DNA of 64,000 nt from Cokeromyces recurvatus (GCF_025118155.1 NW_026251416.1:62001-126000); one strand, 5' to 3'; counted from the stretch's first letter, positions 46,228 to 58,483 are shown. A program made the numbers and translations. The notes: generated by a model not told the origin, from the sequence alone.

Positions 46228-48526
46228 TTATACTGTATCTAAGTTGCTCATACTTTCTACAACTTTATCTATTTGAGCTTCTTGACTACTTGGTGATAAA
46301 GGATCATCCATTCGTGATTTGATCGTAATTAACGTTTCTTGTAACGTTTTCCCCGTACCTAAGAATTAAAGGATTATTAAAATATACCATGAATATAAAA
46401 CTATAAAATACTAACTGTCAATTGAACTAAGGAATCGAACAAGTTCTTTACAGAGTTCATAATCATGTTCATCCATAGCCTTTTCTAAAAGACGAACCGT
46501 ATCTTTTCCTCCAACTTCAAGTGGCTGCAGTGTTTGAAGAATAATAAGATAAGACGTTGCTGTACGTAATCGACCCTCGCTTAAACAAAATTCAAATAGA
46601 TCCTTCGGCTTCCCCACTACTGAGAACAAATGATCCCATAAAGCTACTTCTGTTTTACGAGCACAGCTCACAATGACATCCAATGCATGAGGAAATTGGT
46701 CCAAAAATTTAATTACAAGAGGTAAAATGGCATCTATAAAAAATACATATACATATTTAGAATATCCCTATGTGATTTAGTGTGTATTTTACCTTCTCCC
46801 AAATCTTGCCCTGCTTCTTCTTCTAATACAGTATGAAGTAAAATCTCAAGCGCATGACTAAAATATACAAACCGTTCATAAACTTTAGCGAATATAACAG
46901 CATCCTCTTCTAATCCTTGTTGTAATAAATATCTAAGAATATGATGTAAAAACAAGTGCATCTAATAAATAAATAAATAAAATTAATACATAAATATAAT
47001 ATTCAAGCTGGTGTTCTTTTTAATTTACCTTTGGACTCATTTTGAATAAAATTAAACCAAGTGAATCTTTATAGGATATATTTTGTTCTATACCAATAAT
47101 AATACCTTTATCCAATAGGATAGCTAATACTTACTTTAGTATCTATACATGACTAATATCATTACTATAACTTACATATAGGGTAAAAATCAAGTGGGAT
47201 ATAAATAGCTTGATTAAAATTATTTGTATTCCATTTACGACAACTGTTCATATTGATCATAGACTCTGAACCAAGGGAAAAGGGTTTCCCTATCTCATTT
47301 TTCATAAAACATGGTGTAATAGGTGTTGTTGGCTCACTTTCAGGTATATCATTGTTGTATGTATTAAAATCAAAGTCAGGTCCCAACAAAACATTTGTAA
47401 ATACCTGTGCTATTTAGTTTTATCTATATACGCATATATGATGATATATAAAGAAAAAAAAAAGATTTTTTATTACCTTTAGTCCTTTCCCATCTGTAAT
47501 CCATAAAGACGTAATCATGTTTTCTATACTCTTTTTCCCTATCCAATAATACTCTGTCTTCTCATGAATTATATACATATGAAATGGTGACGTTGTAGTT
47601 TCTTCATCCTGTATATAAATGTAAAGTAAAGCGTTATTTTTTGCAGGTTTGTAAATATGAATGAAATATAAGACTTTACAGCAGTTTTTGGACGAAGGAG
47701 GATCAATTTGTCTTTCACAAGTAAAATTATATTGGCTGAAATCATGCTTTCATTTGTATTGATGTATTCACCTTGTATTGGGCTGAATAAATTGATGCTT
47801 CGAACTTTCAAAACATGACTGACAATACCCATCAAAGAAATTCTTCTCACTAAATCTAATCTCGCCCATTCACCTTTATTAGTAGATAAAGCATTCACAT
47901 TTACGTTATAAATATTAATGACATTCTCGGATGTATATACTAATAAATAATTCCCGCAAAGTGTTACATAGACTGGAACATTTAATAAAGGTTCTGTATG
48001 TAATATAAACGTATTATCAAGATTACTATCACGCGAATACATGCGAATCTAAATTACGCATTAGTTTACTGCCATTGAATTTTATTATATTTGTATATTT
48101 TTCGATTACCTGATAACCCTTTTGCTGAATTGATTCACAAGCTACAATTAATATATCTTTGTACCATACCATTCCACCTCTAACCAAAAAGCTTTGTTCC
48201 TGTTGTTGATTCCCAAATAATTTCCATCTGTTTGAGACAGCATTATAATGTGCAAATCCTCGTTTACCAGCTATAGCAATATACTTCCCGTCAGTACTAA
48301 TGGATGTATATCTTATTGGCCAATGATCTGTAATATATAGATTGGGATATTGAATATGTGTCCATGCTACAGCCGCAGGATCAATAGTGGTATTATTCTC
48401 TTGGTAATCCCCCCAATTATTATATAGTAAGATTCTATCATCCGTTTGTAGTAAGCCTCTTCTAATATTATCCTTACATATATACATGTTAGTTAGCTTT
48501 GCTTTCCTCAACTTTATATTTTCAGG

Positions 48527-48567
<41 letters not shown>

Positions 48568-50133
48568 TACAGAATGTAAATATGAAGTTAACGCAGACTT
48601 TACAAAAGGAATACTGAATAATTTTGCAGATTTTTCTTCAGACAAGACAAATAATTGATAATTTCCAGGGCCCCAAAACTAGACAAGTAATAAGTAATCA
48701 TGATAATATAACTCACCTATTTTTTATAATACTTTACCAATCTACGAATGCCTTTAACGTATGTATCCTTTAATCTACGCATGCGATTAGCATATTCATT
48801 TATAATAAAATTAAAAATACTTACCTTTCATTATTAAGATTATCATCCATTTCACTTGAAGAACATAATAAACTTCCATATACACTATAAACTGCTAAGC
48901 CATGCTTTTTATATCCAACCGCAATAGCATATCCATCCGATGTCCATTCTATTGATTCAATCGAGTTTTCATCTTCTGGAATTTTAGAAGACCATAATGG
49001 TAATTCTAATTTATGTGATAAAACAGGCTTTGTGTCTGTTGAATAAATATATACAATGCCTTTATGCGTGCCTACAGCGATGAATGAAAACTTTGGATTG
49101 ATATCAATGGCTGTGGCTTTATCGACAGTTGAATGAAAACAGATATCTTGCCAATCTATTTTACTTTCAGTGTTCTGTTCTTCAGCTAGATTACTGTTTT
49201 GAAGAGCATACACTCGTCCCTCATTAGATAAACATATAAACATATTCATTGTTTTATCATAAACAATATATGATATTATTTCTTGTATTAGGTAAGTCAT
49301 TAGTATTAAAGAAAGAAAAGAGTATAAATGTTGGTTTTTACCTGATACTAAATCGTTTAATATAGTAGTTCGCGTTGTATTTATTTGATGAGGGTTCCAT
49401 GAAACACGCTGAAGGGCTATGGGAGACTTTGTCACTATAATCAACATATCATCTGAACAAGTTTCGCTATAAAATATCAATCAGAAACCAATTAAAAAAA
49501 AAGCTTCATATAAATATGTGTATACTGTTTTACCATGCAATACCCGCATCTATCCTAATAGCTACTTTGAACTTTATAAGCATTGTTCGTGGACCCTTTC
49601 CTTCACCAGGGCCTGATACTATTGCATGCGTTGAAGAGTTTGGAAAATTGAATTCAAAAGAATGTTGTTCATATGAATTAATAGCATATAAAAGTAAATA
49701 ATTTTTACTTGTCTACAAATAAGATACATTAATATGCATCTTTTTTAAAATTATATTTATTTTTTTTTCTTTCTTTCTTATTTACTTGGATAGCAAGGGC
49801 TGAAGCATCAGGTTTCCATATAATCTCTACATTTTCACCGAATTCTTCTACATGTTTCTCTGAACGCTCCACAAATGAAAGAACAACGTTTGGCTATACA
49901 GAAAAAAAAAAGAGTTAATAATTAAAAAAGTGAGTTAATAGTCCTTCATTTACCTTGACTGACCATAAATAAATGGCATTTCGAGTACAAGTAATGTATA
50001 GAGACGTGTAATAAGAAGGTCGAATACAAACAATATTTGAAGATTGTGGAAAAGAGTTTGTTTTTTCATCTTGTATATTATTTATAGTACAATTTAATGA
50101 AAGCTCATTTGCAATTCCATTCAGCCAATACAT
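46228..50133 (-). CDS. RIC1: Ric1, Ric1-Rgp1 Rab6/Ypt6 guanine-nucleotide exchange factor subunit
   Basis: Fifteen exons inferred (50133-49954, 49893-49786, 49712-49534, 49466-49342, 49281-48825, 48774-48738, 48678-48571, 48472-48110, 48048-47680, 47608-47477, 47404-47176, 47123-47029, 46961-46793, 46733-46416 and 46358-46228). They give 999 aa. The N-terminal WD40-like half starts MYWLNGIANELSL and contains IVYIYSTDT...LELPLWSS and SIESIEWTSDGYAIAVGYKK then HGLAVYSVYG. The C-terminal RIC1 domain has HLFLHHILRYLLQQGLEEDA, LEILLHTVLEEE and FPHALDVIVSCARKTEVALW. Role: with Rgp1, activates Ypt6/Rab6 at the Golgi for endosome-to-Golgi retrieval. Intron 4 (49282-49341, 60 nt) has no stop and a multiple-of-three length. 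Intron 7 holds A39. Confidence 0.94.
48527..48565. repeat. A39 homopolymer in RIC1 intron
   Basis: Lies within intron 7 of RIC1 (poly-T on the transcribed strand), between the donor at 48570 and the branch-like CTAACTAAC near 48490. Confidence 0.9.
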
Positions 50134-50351
50134 TTATTAAAAAAGACAACTCTAACTACAGTAGTATATTATGGGAGGGGGGGGAAGAGGGAGATGTTGT
50201 ACTGTTTTCACAAAACGAAAAAAAAAAAGGTAAAGTTGAAGAAGTGCTTTAAAGTTTTCGTACTTCAAATTCAGACAATATAGACACAGTCACCTAAAAC
50301 GTTATTCTTTTTCTTTTTCCCTTTTTTTTTTTTTTTTTTTTATTGTGTAGA
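50134..50351. promoter_or_regulatory. Divergent RIC1 / NR2C2AP promoter
   Basis: 218 bp between start codons. Contains a G8-rich patch (about 50173), an A9 run and a T22 tract (50322-50341) close to the NR2C2AP start. No consensus core element identified. Confidence 0.5.
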
Positions 50352-50908
50352 ATGTCTAGTTTGATTAACGAAAATACACGCATCAAGTAAATGATTAAAG
50401 TAGATGTATGCCTGATTCAGTTCTAATATTGTTTTAGAGTTAGCTCTGTGCTTAATCGAGATTCAACAAATTTTGGGAAACAAAATTTAGTTGATGGTCA
50501 AGTTGAAACCTGTTGGAATTCAGAACAGGTAAAAAAAAAAAAAAAAAAAAAAAAAAACCATTACAATGGGACACAATACACAAGTATTAAATATATATTT
50601 ATATATAATAGGGCCTTCCTCAACATATTTTATTAGATTTTTCTTCACCTGCTTCTGTACAAGCCATCGTGTTTCAATTTCAAGGTGGATTTGTAGGAAA
50701 AAAATGTGTCGTGGTAGGAAGCATAGTAGAGTCTCCGAACGATTATAACGTACCAGTTGATACATTATATCCTGAAGATGTCAATTCTATTCAAACATTT
50801 AGTTTCGAGCCAACTCAACCATTAAAGCGAATTAAGATCATTTTTGAAGAAAGTACAGATTTTTATGGCCGTATTACATTGTATAAATTAGATATTTTGG
50901 GTCATTAA
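50352..50908 (+). CDS. NR2C2AP: NR2C2AP-like discoidin (F5/8C) domain protein
   Basis: Three exons (50352-50386, 50438-50528 and 50612-50908) give 140 aa, as in the human protein (139). The match to NR2C2AP (TRA16) covers the whole length: VSSVLNRDSTNFGKQNLVDG, ETCWNSEQGLPQHILLDFSS, then IVFQFQGGFVGKK, LYPEDVNSIQTFSFEP and IIFEESTDFYGRITLYKLDI. It is a single galactose-binding-like beta sandwich. In humans it represses the orphan receptor TR4. Fungi have no such receptor, so the ancestral function must be another and is unknown. Intron 2 contains an A27 run. Its TAA overlaps the stop codon of the convergent gene. Confidence 0.92.
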
Positions 50909-52028
50909 GCAATGCCAGCTGCTTTTCTGTTTAAAAATCCATACTTGCCTATCCAAATAACGATAATGATGAGGGCAAGAATACAAGCTCCCAAATAAAA
51001 TTGAATAACCATACGTCTTCCCATCGTGAATAGTCCACCTTTTGACAAATTTTTTCTATTAAAGAGTATCATTGAGACACATATGAGTCCAATAACAATA
51101 GTATAGATTAAGCCAACTAAGGTACCATGAGGAAATTCAATGGCTACAGCAGCTAATAATAAGCCATAAATGATGGATCCTATGCACCACACAATTTTGG
51201 TCATTCTAGACAATGGACCATGGATTTGATTTCTGAAAGCAAATAATTGTACCCAACTCATTATCATGGCACCAGCTGCATATAAATAATGAGCAATATA
51301 GTGTTCCCATAAATTTTCCATATACAAATATATATCATGCAGTACTGGATACTGAACAACGAGTTCAGGATGTTCCAAGTTAAAGTCTTCAACAGGATGC
51401 TATTATATAGGGTGGGTGTATTAGACACAATCCTTAAATTTTATTTATTTATTTACCTTAAATAACGCGGCGGCTGCATGTACGCCATGGAATTGAACAT
51501 AAATAGCAGCACCAATAGACCATAATAACCATACTACACTTGCTTCACTTAATGCTCCCCCTATATATAAATCAGTTAAAAAAAAAACAATGTGTATCAT
51601 TATCATTAGAAGAAGGATTGCTTACAGTAATTTGATTTTCCAGTTTTCATAATATCAGCTCTTGTGATGATAAATAAATTAAGCGGTAAAGTAATAGGTG
51701 GGTCAAAGAAACGCCATAAAGTATCACCTGTAAACCAAGGTGTTATATTCGGTAAATCACAAACAACTGGTATAAGTGTCATAAAGAGTGTAAAGAAAGA
51801 AGCCCCTAACATAAGCCATGCAAGTTGATTATCCTGTGCATGTCCATTCCGATAAACTTCTTGTCTTGAAGGTAGAACGGAAGTTTGGGACACAATGCCG
51901 ATGCTAACATCATTATTATTATTGCTTAATATTATTTCTTCTTCAGAATCAGATTCATCATAATTGGTACTATTGAGTTCAGTTTTTCTAGAATAAATGG
52001 AAGGTAGCTCATAACTGTCATGCGGCAT
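50905..52028 (-). CDS. Polytopic membrane protein, possibly DUF716/TMEM45-like
   Basis: Three exons (51626-52028, 51457-51560 and 50905-51399) give 333 aa. A cytosolic Ser/Asn/Glu-rich N-terminus of about 70 residues precedes roughly seven hydrophobic segments. These include AWLMLGASFFTLFMTLIPVV, VVWLLWSIGAAIYVQF, YLYAAGAMIMSWVQLFAF, TKIVWCIGSIIYGLLLAAVA, GLIYTIVIGLICVSMILF and FYLGACILALIIIVIWI. Conserved-looking histidines are FHGVHAAAALFKHPVEDF and ENLWEHYIAHYL. The His pattern and helix count suggest the DUF716 (TMEM45) group, without a firm match. Function unknown. The stop codon overlaps that of NR2C2AP by 3 nt on the opposite strand. Confidence 0.75.
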
Positions 52029-52071
52029 GCTGTTAATTTTGCAATGTTTAGAGAGATTAAAAAAGATTTTC

Positions 52072-52111
<40 letters not shown>

Positions 52112-52763
52112 TGTTTCAGGGCAGTCAATGTATCAACGCTATTTTTAGAAATAAATGCTGTTTAATAATAACGAAGCTTACTGCTAGGCATATTGGCTAC
52201 ATATTTATACTTTCATATTTGAATTATGAATATATCTTTTATATGCGTATATTAATTACATTATGTTTTTAGAAATCATTAACCAACAAAAGCAAAAACA
52301 TTTTGAAGAAAAAAAAAAAAGCCATTTTCTTCTACTTTTTTTTTTTTTTTGTGGTAGAAGGATAATTTCCAAACTTGATGCTAAGACTGCATTCTTTCTT
52401 CATGAACTCTTTTTTAATCTTTATTTATTAATTTCTAAAGCATCAATGATTGCTTCATATCCTAAATAAATAAATAAAAAGGTTAACTATATCCACTTTA
52501 TACTTTTTCGTTTAATTATGCTACATGTTGGTTAGAGATGATGCAGTTAGTTATTCTTTGGAAGGTGTACTCTTTTCTAGATCGTTATCATTATGCCTGT
52601 TTCCATCTTTGAATGATATTATCATCACTTTCATAAAGCATATAGATATATGGATATATAGGTATAGATATAGATATACGTAGGTAGCACAATGATATAT
52701 AAAGTGCTAAAACATAAACATTGAATGAGTAGTTTAAAATGAACACAGTTTATTATAAAAAGT
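52029..52763. other. Intergenic region
   Basis: Promoter of the polytopic membrane gene and 3' flank of ODC (both minus strand). Contains A36 (52073-52108) and a (TATAGA)n-type run near 52640-52680. Open frames here are poly-Lys artefacts. Confidence 0.5.
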
Positions 52764-54239
52764 TCAGCAATATGTGTTTGTGTAAATAACATCTGATTTT
52801 CTAAATCCATTAAATTGAGAAGCAGCACAAATAGTATAAGCTCCCATATTTTCATAATAAAGCCAATCTCCAGGCTCGAGCATTGGCAAACGGCTAGACT
52901 TATTTAAGCAATCAATTGAATCACAAGTAGGTCCCCAAACACTACTTTCAAAATAAGCCTCATCCAGTTCTTTACCATACAAGAATTCTTCTTTCTTGAC
53001 CAACACCCTTGGGTGTACGACTTGATGGTCAAAGATGATACAGTTAAAAGAACCATAGACACCATCATTCACATAGTACATGAATTCTGGGTTTTGCTCT
53101 ACATCTTCATCAACAGGCATCGTTGTACGTCTACTGATGATGTTTGTACAGATTGTAAAAGCAGAAGCAACATAATAACGACCAGGTTCTGCAATAACGC
53201 GAATTTCGGGGGGGAATAAACGGTCCACAATCGGGCCCAAGATGGCAGCTACCTTTTCAAACGTGATACCATCTTTTACATCGGCACCAGGGAAACCTCC
53301 ACCAACATCCAAAAGAGAGAAATTGAACCCCATTTCCTTTGCTTGATCAAATACGTTTTTAGCTCGAATGACTGCATCTCCAAATGCACTTTCGTCCAGA
53401 CATCCGCTACCAACGTGAAAGCTATATGTAGGATAAATAAAAATTGTTTTTTTTTTGATTTTTGATTAAAGTAGATTAGATTAGATTAAATTAAATTATA
53501 TATATATGTATATCGCCTTATTACCTCACACCAATTACATTCAACTCTAATTCTTTAGCCGTTTGCAACAAGTGTTGAACGGTATGTAAAGGTGCACCAA
53601 ACTTAAGACCTAATTGACATAATGACATGGAATCGTCTGTCAAAATACGCAAGACAAGTTCAGCGTCAGGATAAAGCTTCTTAATCTTGTGAAGTTCTTC
53701 TGCATTATCAAATGTCATACGGCTCACATTATGTTGAGCAGCATAACGAATAAAGGAAGCCTGTTTACATGGATTGGCATAGATGATACGACTAGGATCA
53801 ACACCAAGATCCAAGACTTGTTGAATTTCTTGCTTTGAGGCACAATCAAATCCACATCCCAAAGATTCCAAGAGTCTTACAACCATTGGGTCAGGATTAC
53901 ATTTAACCGCTAAAAAAAAAATGATACATTAAAAAAAAAAAAGAAATCAATGTTTTATCATTCATTATCGTCGTACTTACCAAAAAAGGGCTCGATTCTT
54001 GGAAGTAAAGCTTTCCAACGCAAATGTTGACGGAAAACTTCACCCAAATCACCAACAAAAAAGGCATTTTCTTGTTCATAATCATATTTCTGATTAGAAA
54101 TCGATTGAAGCTTATTTTGAATTATTTCAGGGATTGTTTTGTTTTGAATCTCCATATCAGGTGAAGGAACACCTGATTTGAAAAGTTCAAGAGTATTAAA
54201 AGGAGGGTTAATGGTGAGAGTTTCAAGATCAGTGCGCAT
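52764..54239 (-). CDS. SPE1: Ornithine decarboxylase
   Basis: Three exons (53981-54239, 53525-53909 and 52764-53421) give 433 aa. The PLP lysine is K89 in FFAVKCNPD, with the codon for Ala87 split by intron 1. The SFHVGSGC block and LLDVGGGFPG precede the phosphate-binding AEPGRYYV. The active-site Cys381 lies in VWGPTCDSIDC. The C-terminus is YENMGAYTICAASQFNGF. Function: decarboxylates ornithine to putrescine, the first and rate-limiting step of polyamine synthesis, as a homodimer with shared active sites. Family regulation: antizyme-directed degradation and translational control through the 5' leader. Here at least 360 nt upstream lack any ATG. I started at the ATG at 54239. The frame also runs upstream, but without another ATG. 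Confidence 0.97.
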
Positions 54240-54600
54240 AATAATCAATGTAATTGTAGGATATATATATATGTGTGTGTGTATGTATATATATAACAAA
54301 AAGAATAATAAATTAGGAGAGTTTATAAAAGAAAAAAAGAGTTAATTCTTTCCTGATTGAAGAAGGTGATGTGTGTAGGGGACGAAGAAGAAAGGTAAAG
54401 AAAAAGAAAAGAAAAAGAAAAATATTGAGGATACAAAAGTTTCGCGTTAAAGAGTTCCCTTTCAAAAAATTAATTAATTAAAAAAAATTTCAGGAAAGCC
54501 AAGGAGGAAAGCCTCGCCGGTCAAATAAACTGTCTGCTAGTTTGGTTTCTGAGGCCGTGATGGGCAAAGACGGACTGAGCTGTGTTGCAGTCCGAGATAT
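54240..54600 (-). promoter_or_regulatory. Putative ATG-free ODC 5' leader with GC-rich hairpin
   Basis: No minus-strand ATG occurs between 54240 and about 54640. The start-proximal part is (CA/TA)-repeat and pyrimidine-rich. The distal part (54480-54600) is the GC-richest non-coding stretch nearby. At 54571-54594 CGGACTG and CAGTCCG form a perfect 7-bp stem with a 10-nt loop. Whether it is transcribed cannot be told from sequence alone. Confidence 0.45.
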
Positions 54601-56688
54601 CAAATAAGAGCTTGGAAGTGACAAAAGAATATAAACTGTAAAACTTTTTTTAAAGATAAAGTATTACAGTTAAAGAAGGTATTTTTTTGAAAAAAAAAAA
54701 TAAAATAATAAAAAAAAAGAATAAAAAATAATTTTTTTTGTGTGTGTTTTTTTTTCGCTTTATAAATATAATAATTTGGAGAAAAGCAGTCTCGATATTT
54801 ATAAAAATAACTTATCAATTCCCTTAAACGTGATTCTTCATATTCATGATCATTGAATAAAGAACAAAAATTGGTAATTTTTATTAGTATAGCAACCAAT
54901 TAAATCCTTGTACTTCAAAGTAACTTTTTGATCAACAACAATTGTTGTACATTTTTAAGAAGGCGCGGGTTGAATAGTGAAATAGAAAAAGGGATTGTAA
55001 CCTGTTGAGGCATTTATTGTATTTTTTTTTTCTTACATAAATACTATTTGTCCAATCAAAAATTTCATTTCAAGTTTGCGTTATTTAAATTTTTTTCACC
55101 AATCAATATTCCGTATTTATTTTTATAACTGACATGTTAAATCCTTCAAAATCACTCTTAACGATTAGATTATTATTATTATTTTTATGCAATGTATCTT
55201 ATTCAAGTAATAACTTAACTTTAAGAGGCAAATAAACATAGTTAGATTCTCACTTTTACTATAAAAGAAAAATAATGCATTTTTAATTATGTTTAAAAAG
55301 GTAAATACAAGTTGGTTTATTATTATTATTGGTGTACGAAAATCTATTCTTATACTTAACTCTTGTATTAGCTACTAATTGAAAACAAATCAGTACTTTT
55401 TCTCTATTATATGATTTCTAGGAGTGTTACACAAATACATTTTAAAGATAAAATAAGTATTTTAAGCTACTAGATCTTTTTCTTTTTTTTTTTAGTCTAC
55501 TCAAGCTTCTTCTTATATTAGCAAAGAATTTTAAAGTTTATATATTTTTCCTAAGTTTGAAGGGTTTGCAATCAATATGCAATCTAGGAGAATTTGTATC
55601 ATAAATCCATAAGAATAAAGCTGCTGTAGTCTAGAACCAGCTATTTATGTGATGGTAGAACAAAGATTAGGAGAAGTAAATAAGGCTCTGAAAAAGAAAC
55701 AAAAAATAACTTGTTTATTTTCATTGAAGTAACCTCTCTCTTTCTCAAGGAAATCATTTCTATTACTTATATTTTAAGTTAAAATTATGTCCAATATTAA
55801 ACTAGCATTGATAGTGAAAAGGATGGAGGCTTAATAATCTGTCCATTTATCTTTGCTTTTTTTTTTTTAGACCTTTATTTTATATACCTTTTTTTTTATT
55901 ATTTATTTTCTTCAAGTAAAATGTTTCTACAAATTCTTCAACGTTTTTATAATGTTAAAGAAAAGACGTGTTTGCTGCATAAAATGGATTCAATACATAC
56001 TACGTTTAATCTAGATTAAAATTTACCTATTATTAATATGATAAAAGATAAGCAGGCGTTAGCCTGAAACAACGAATGCTATAATATCCTGTCCTCTAGT
56101 AGTAATAGGATTGAGCCACAATTCTTAATAATAAATATTGCTAAATGCTTCTAGGGTATAGCAATTATTAAAGAGTTGTTTTTGAACAGAAGTCAAAGGA
56201 ACAAAGCAAGAATGAAAGATATACAAAATTTAGGGAACACAACGTGCTACCCTTAAATAATCAAAATTTATTTCATTAAGATGCTTAATTCGATCTTCTT
56301 CATAGTTGAAGCACTTTATTTATTACCATTTAACATCCAAATTTTTGCTTACAGATGCTGTCATTCATTCGTACTTGTAATAGAGGAAATGGATCAAATA
56401 TTTGACATCTTGAGTCCTTTTAAATAAATAAATATATTTCATCACCACTGTCATATATAAAGAAGGGGACTATTTTAATAAATAGCTTAAGTCTAATCTT
56501 TTTTTAGTTACTATTTTAAATCGCCATTATTACTATTTTCTTTTTTCTTTTTTTTTTTAAGAAAATGACGCTATAAAAGAATATTCGCTTGAATATAAAG
56601 AAAAAACTTCTTAGAAATTACTTGTTTAAGCTTAGATCATTTATTTTTGGAAACTACTATCAGTTGGCTGGATATGTACACCAAAAAG
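54601..56688. other. Gene-poor AT-rich region
   Basis: No gene supported. The frame at 54600-54899 (minus) is largely poly-Lys/Phe. The rest is A/T tracts with no obvious element until the inverted repeat arm at 56689. Confidence 0.45.
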
Positions 56689-56902
56689 CGACTTTAAATG
56701 ACTGCATATACTATTATTATTATTTTTTTTATGAGGATGGGCAGGGAAGAATTGTTGACGAAGAGGGAGCGCAATACGATGGATTGAAAAGAAGAAATAG
56801 ACCCATATTATTTATAAACGTTAATCCGTCTTAGGCTCTATTGTGAAAAGCAAGGCTCAGAGGGAAAAATTAACTGATGAAGACTTAGATGTTGAAATAC
56901 AA
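56689..56902 (+). repeat. Left arm of a 210-bp inverted repeat pair
   Basis: Contains an open frame reading EDGQGRIVDEEGAQYDGLKR then RNRPILFINVNPS and a stop. In another frame it gives GSIVKSKAQREKLTDEDLDV, which resembles the tail of Tc1-like transposases (FWSxVKSKxxRE). The reverse-complement copy lies at 58484-58693 with only a handful of mismatches by eye. Confidence 0.75.
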
Positions 56903-57318
56903 GAACTTACACTTAAAACAAAGCAATAAACTAAGCCATATAATTAAGGCTCGCATTCGTTATACAATGCGACTGATAAATATTGTCGGCTTTCAAGTAT
57001 TTATCGTTTTAAATAGTCGACAACAATAATTGCTGTTTCAATTCAACGTAGAGCAAACAAACTAGGAAAAATAGAATGCATTTTAACACTAAATGATTGT
57101 ACTGCTGTATTATTCTGGTATCAACTGTTTGATATTTAATGGACTGTGTCAAAGTAAATACAAATAAAACTTTATTATATTTTTACAATGAACAACAATA
57201 TCTATTTAGAAAGAAAAACTGAACATATGAAATGGCTAACTTTTTGCCCACATTCATAGAAATAGTGGTTGTCCGGATGAGACCACAAGGAGGTAATTAG
57301 CTATCCACATCCAAAAAG

Positions 57319-57470
57319 CCATCCACAAGAGATGACCAAATAATAATAAAAAAAAAATGTCCACCACGAAAGTAGGCCAAATTCCATCCACAAAAAATGA
57401 CCAAATAAAAAAAATTGCCTACCACTAAAGCAGACCAAATACCATCTACAAGAAATGACCAAAAGAAAAA
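57319..57470. repeat. Diverged tandem repeat, about 58-65-nt period
   Basis: Units start at 57319, 57384 and 57442 with CCATCCACAAGAGATGACC-type sequence, followed by an A-rich stretch and CACCACGAAAGTAGGCCAAA-type sequence. The third unit is partial. Copies differ by a few substitutions and A-run length. Confidence 0.75.
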
Positions 57471-58092
57471 AAAAATACCAGAAAATAAAAATTTTGTACC
57501 TGAAAGCTGACGTATACTGTTAAAATTTCTATGAATTGTAGTCTAGATAACTAATCAGTACGGCCATTTTCTCCCAAAGCAAATATTAAATATTACGATA
57601 TTATTGGTTGCTTAGCTTTTTATAAAATAATTCAATTTTATTATGTGTTCTACTTGTCCAAACAAACATTGTCATGTCTAATTAGCTGGTAATTCCTTGA
57701 AAAGTATGAGTGACGAGGTGTTAAAAAAATATTTAATCAAATGCTCTTTAGTGAAACATTTACATGTTATTAAAAAAGAAGCTAGTTGATAAAAAGCTAA
57801 AACTAATTAATATAAAGCCTTTACATAGATCTAGCTTGAAATAGCTTCGCTTTAGTACATTTTGCAACTGAAATTGATGCTGCTAAATTTCATCACATTT
57901 ATTGCGTACAGAAAAAAGTTGTATGCATACGAATTGAAGACGTGATAGTAAATCCCAGCTTAATTGGGAATCTGTCTATCAATTATGTAAATGTTTTATA
58001 TCATGACAAAATAATGAAATATAAGCCATAATCTTGTGTTTTTTTCTTAATCTAAATTCCAAATATAGCCAAGAATCATCAGTTCTACAAAA

Positions 58093-58305
58093 GTGTTATA
58101 CCGTTACCGTGGCGATCCAAGCGAAATAATCCCCACTAATGCCAATACCGATATTACTATCAATGCCAGTTTCACACAAAATACATCTGATGATGAATTG
58201 AATATTAATATTGAGACTGCAAAACTCAAAATAACAAAAAAGTTAAAAAGAAAAATAAAGGAAATCGAAAAATTGAGGAAATTTCAAGATTACAAAAAAA
58301 AAAGT
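58093..58305 (+). CDS. Short charged open frame, unknown, probably a relic
   Basis: 71 codons from a GTG with no ATG nearby. The frame stays open upstream through PRIISSTK. Composition is hydrophilic: a Thr/Asn/Asp N-terminal half (ITINASFTQNTSDDELNINI) then a basic helix (KITKKLKRKIKEIEKLRKF). It sits between the inverted-repeat arms and may be part of the mobile element. No family recognised. Confidence 0.25.
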
Positions 58306-58404
58306 TGAGATACCTGGAAGAGTTTCAAAATTAGTAAATGTATTAGCTTCTATACCTATGTTATTTGAACTAATATTGGACTATGTTTAAACTTGTTCTA
58401 ACGA

Positions 58405-58446
<42 letters not shown>

Positions 58447-58483
58447 ACGATGGTCATGTGAATATTTCATATTAGCTTCTTCC

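Larger units (their letters stand above)
56903..58483. mobile_element. Unidentified segment enclosed by the inverted repeats
   Basis: About 1.58 kb between the two arms. It holds a diverged tandem repeat (57319-57470) and an open frame at 58093-58305 (plus) of Ile/Lys/Asn-rich sequence starting VLYRYRGDPSEIIPTNANTD and ending in a Lys/Glu helix, with in-frame upstream sequence PRIISSTK. An A36 run (58407-58442) abuts the right arm. No transposase core is recognisable. It may be a non-autonomous element or two fragments of one family inserted in opposite directions. Confidence 0.4.

Noticed and set aside
23359..50133. Functional cluster of Golgi/endosome traffic genes (AP-1 mu, ARMH3, GT49, RIC1)
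   Set aside because: They are scattered among unrelated genes on both strands with no shared regulatory element seen. Chance proximity is the simpler reading.
54480..54600. Possible spliceosomal or nucleolar small RNA gene in the GC-richer patch
   Set aside because: No U1-U6 signature sequences and only weak box C/D-like words. Better explained as ODC leader or promoter.
54600..54899. 99-codon minus-strand frame upstream of ODC
   Set aside because: Mostly Lys/Phe from homopolymers; no homology or conserved pattern.
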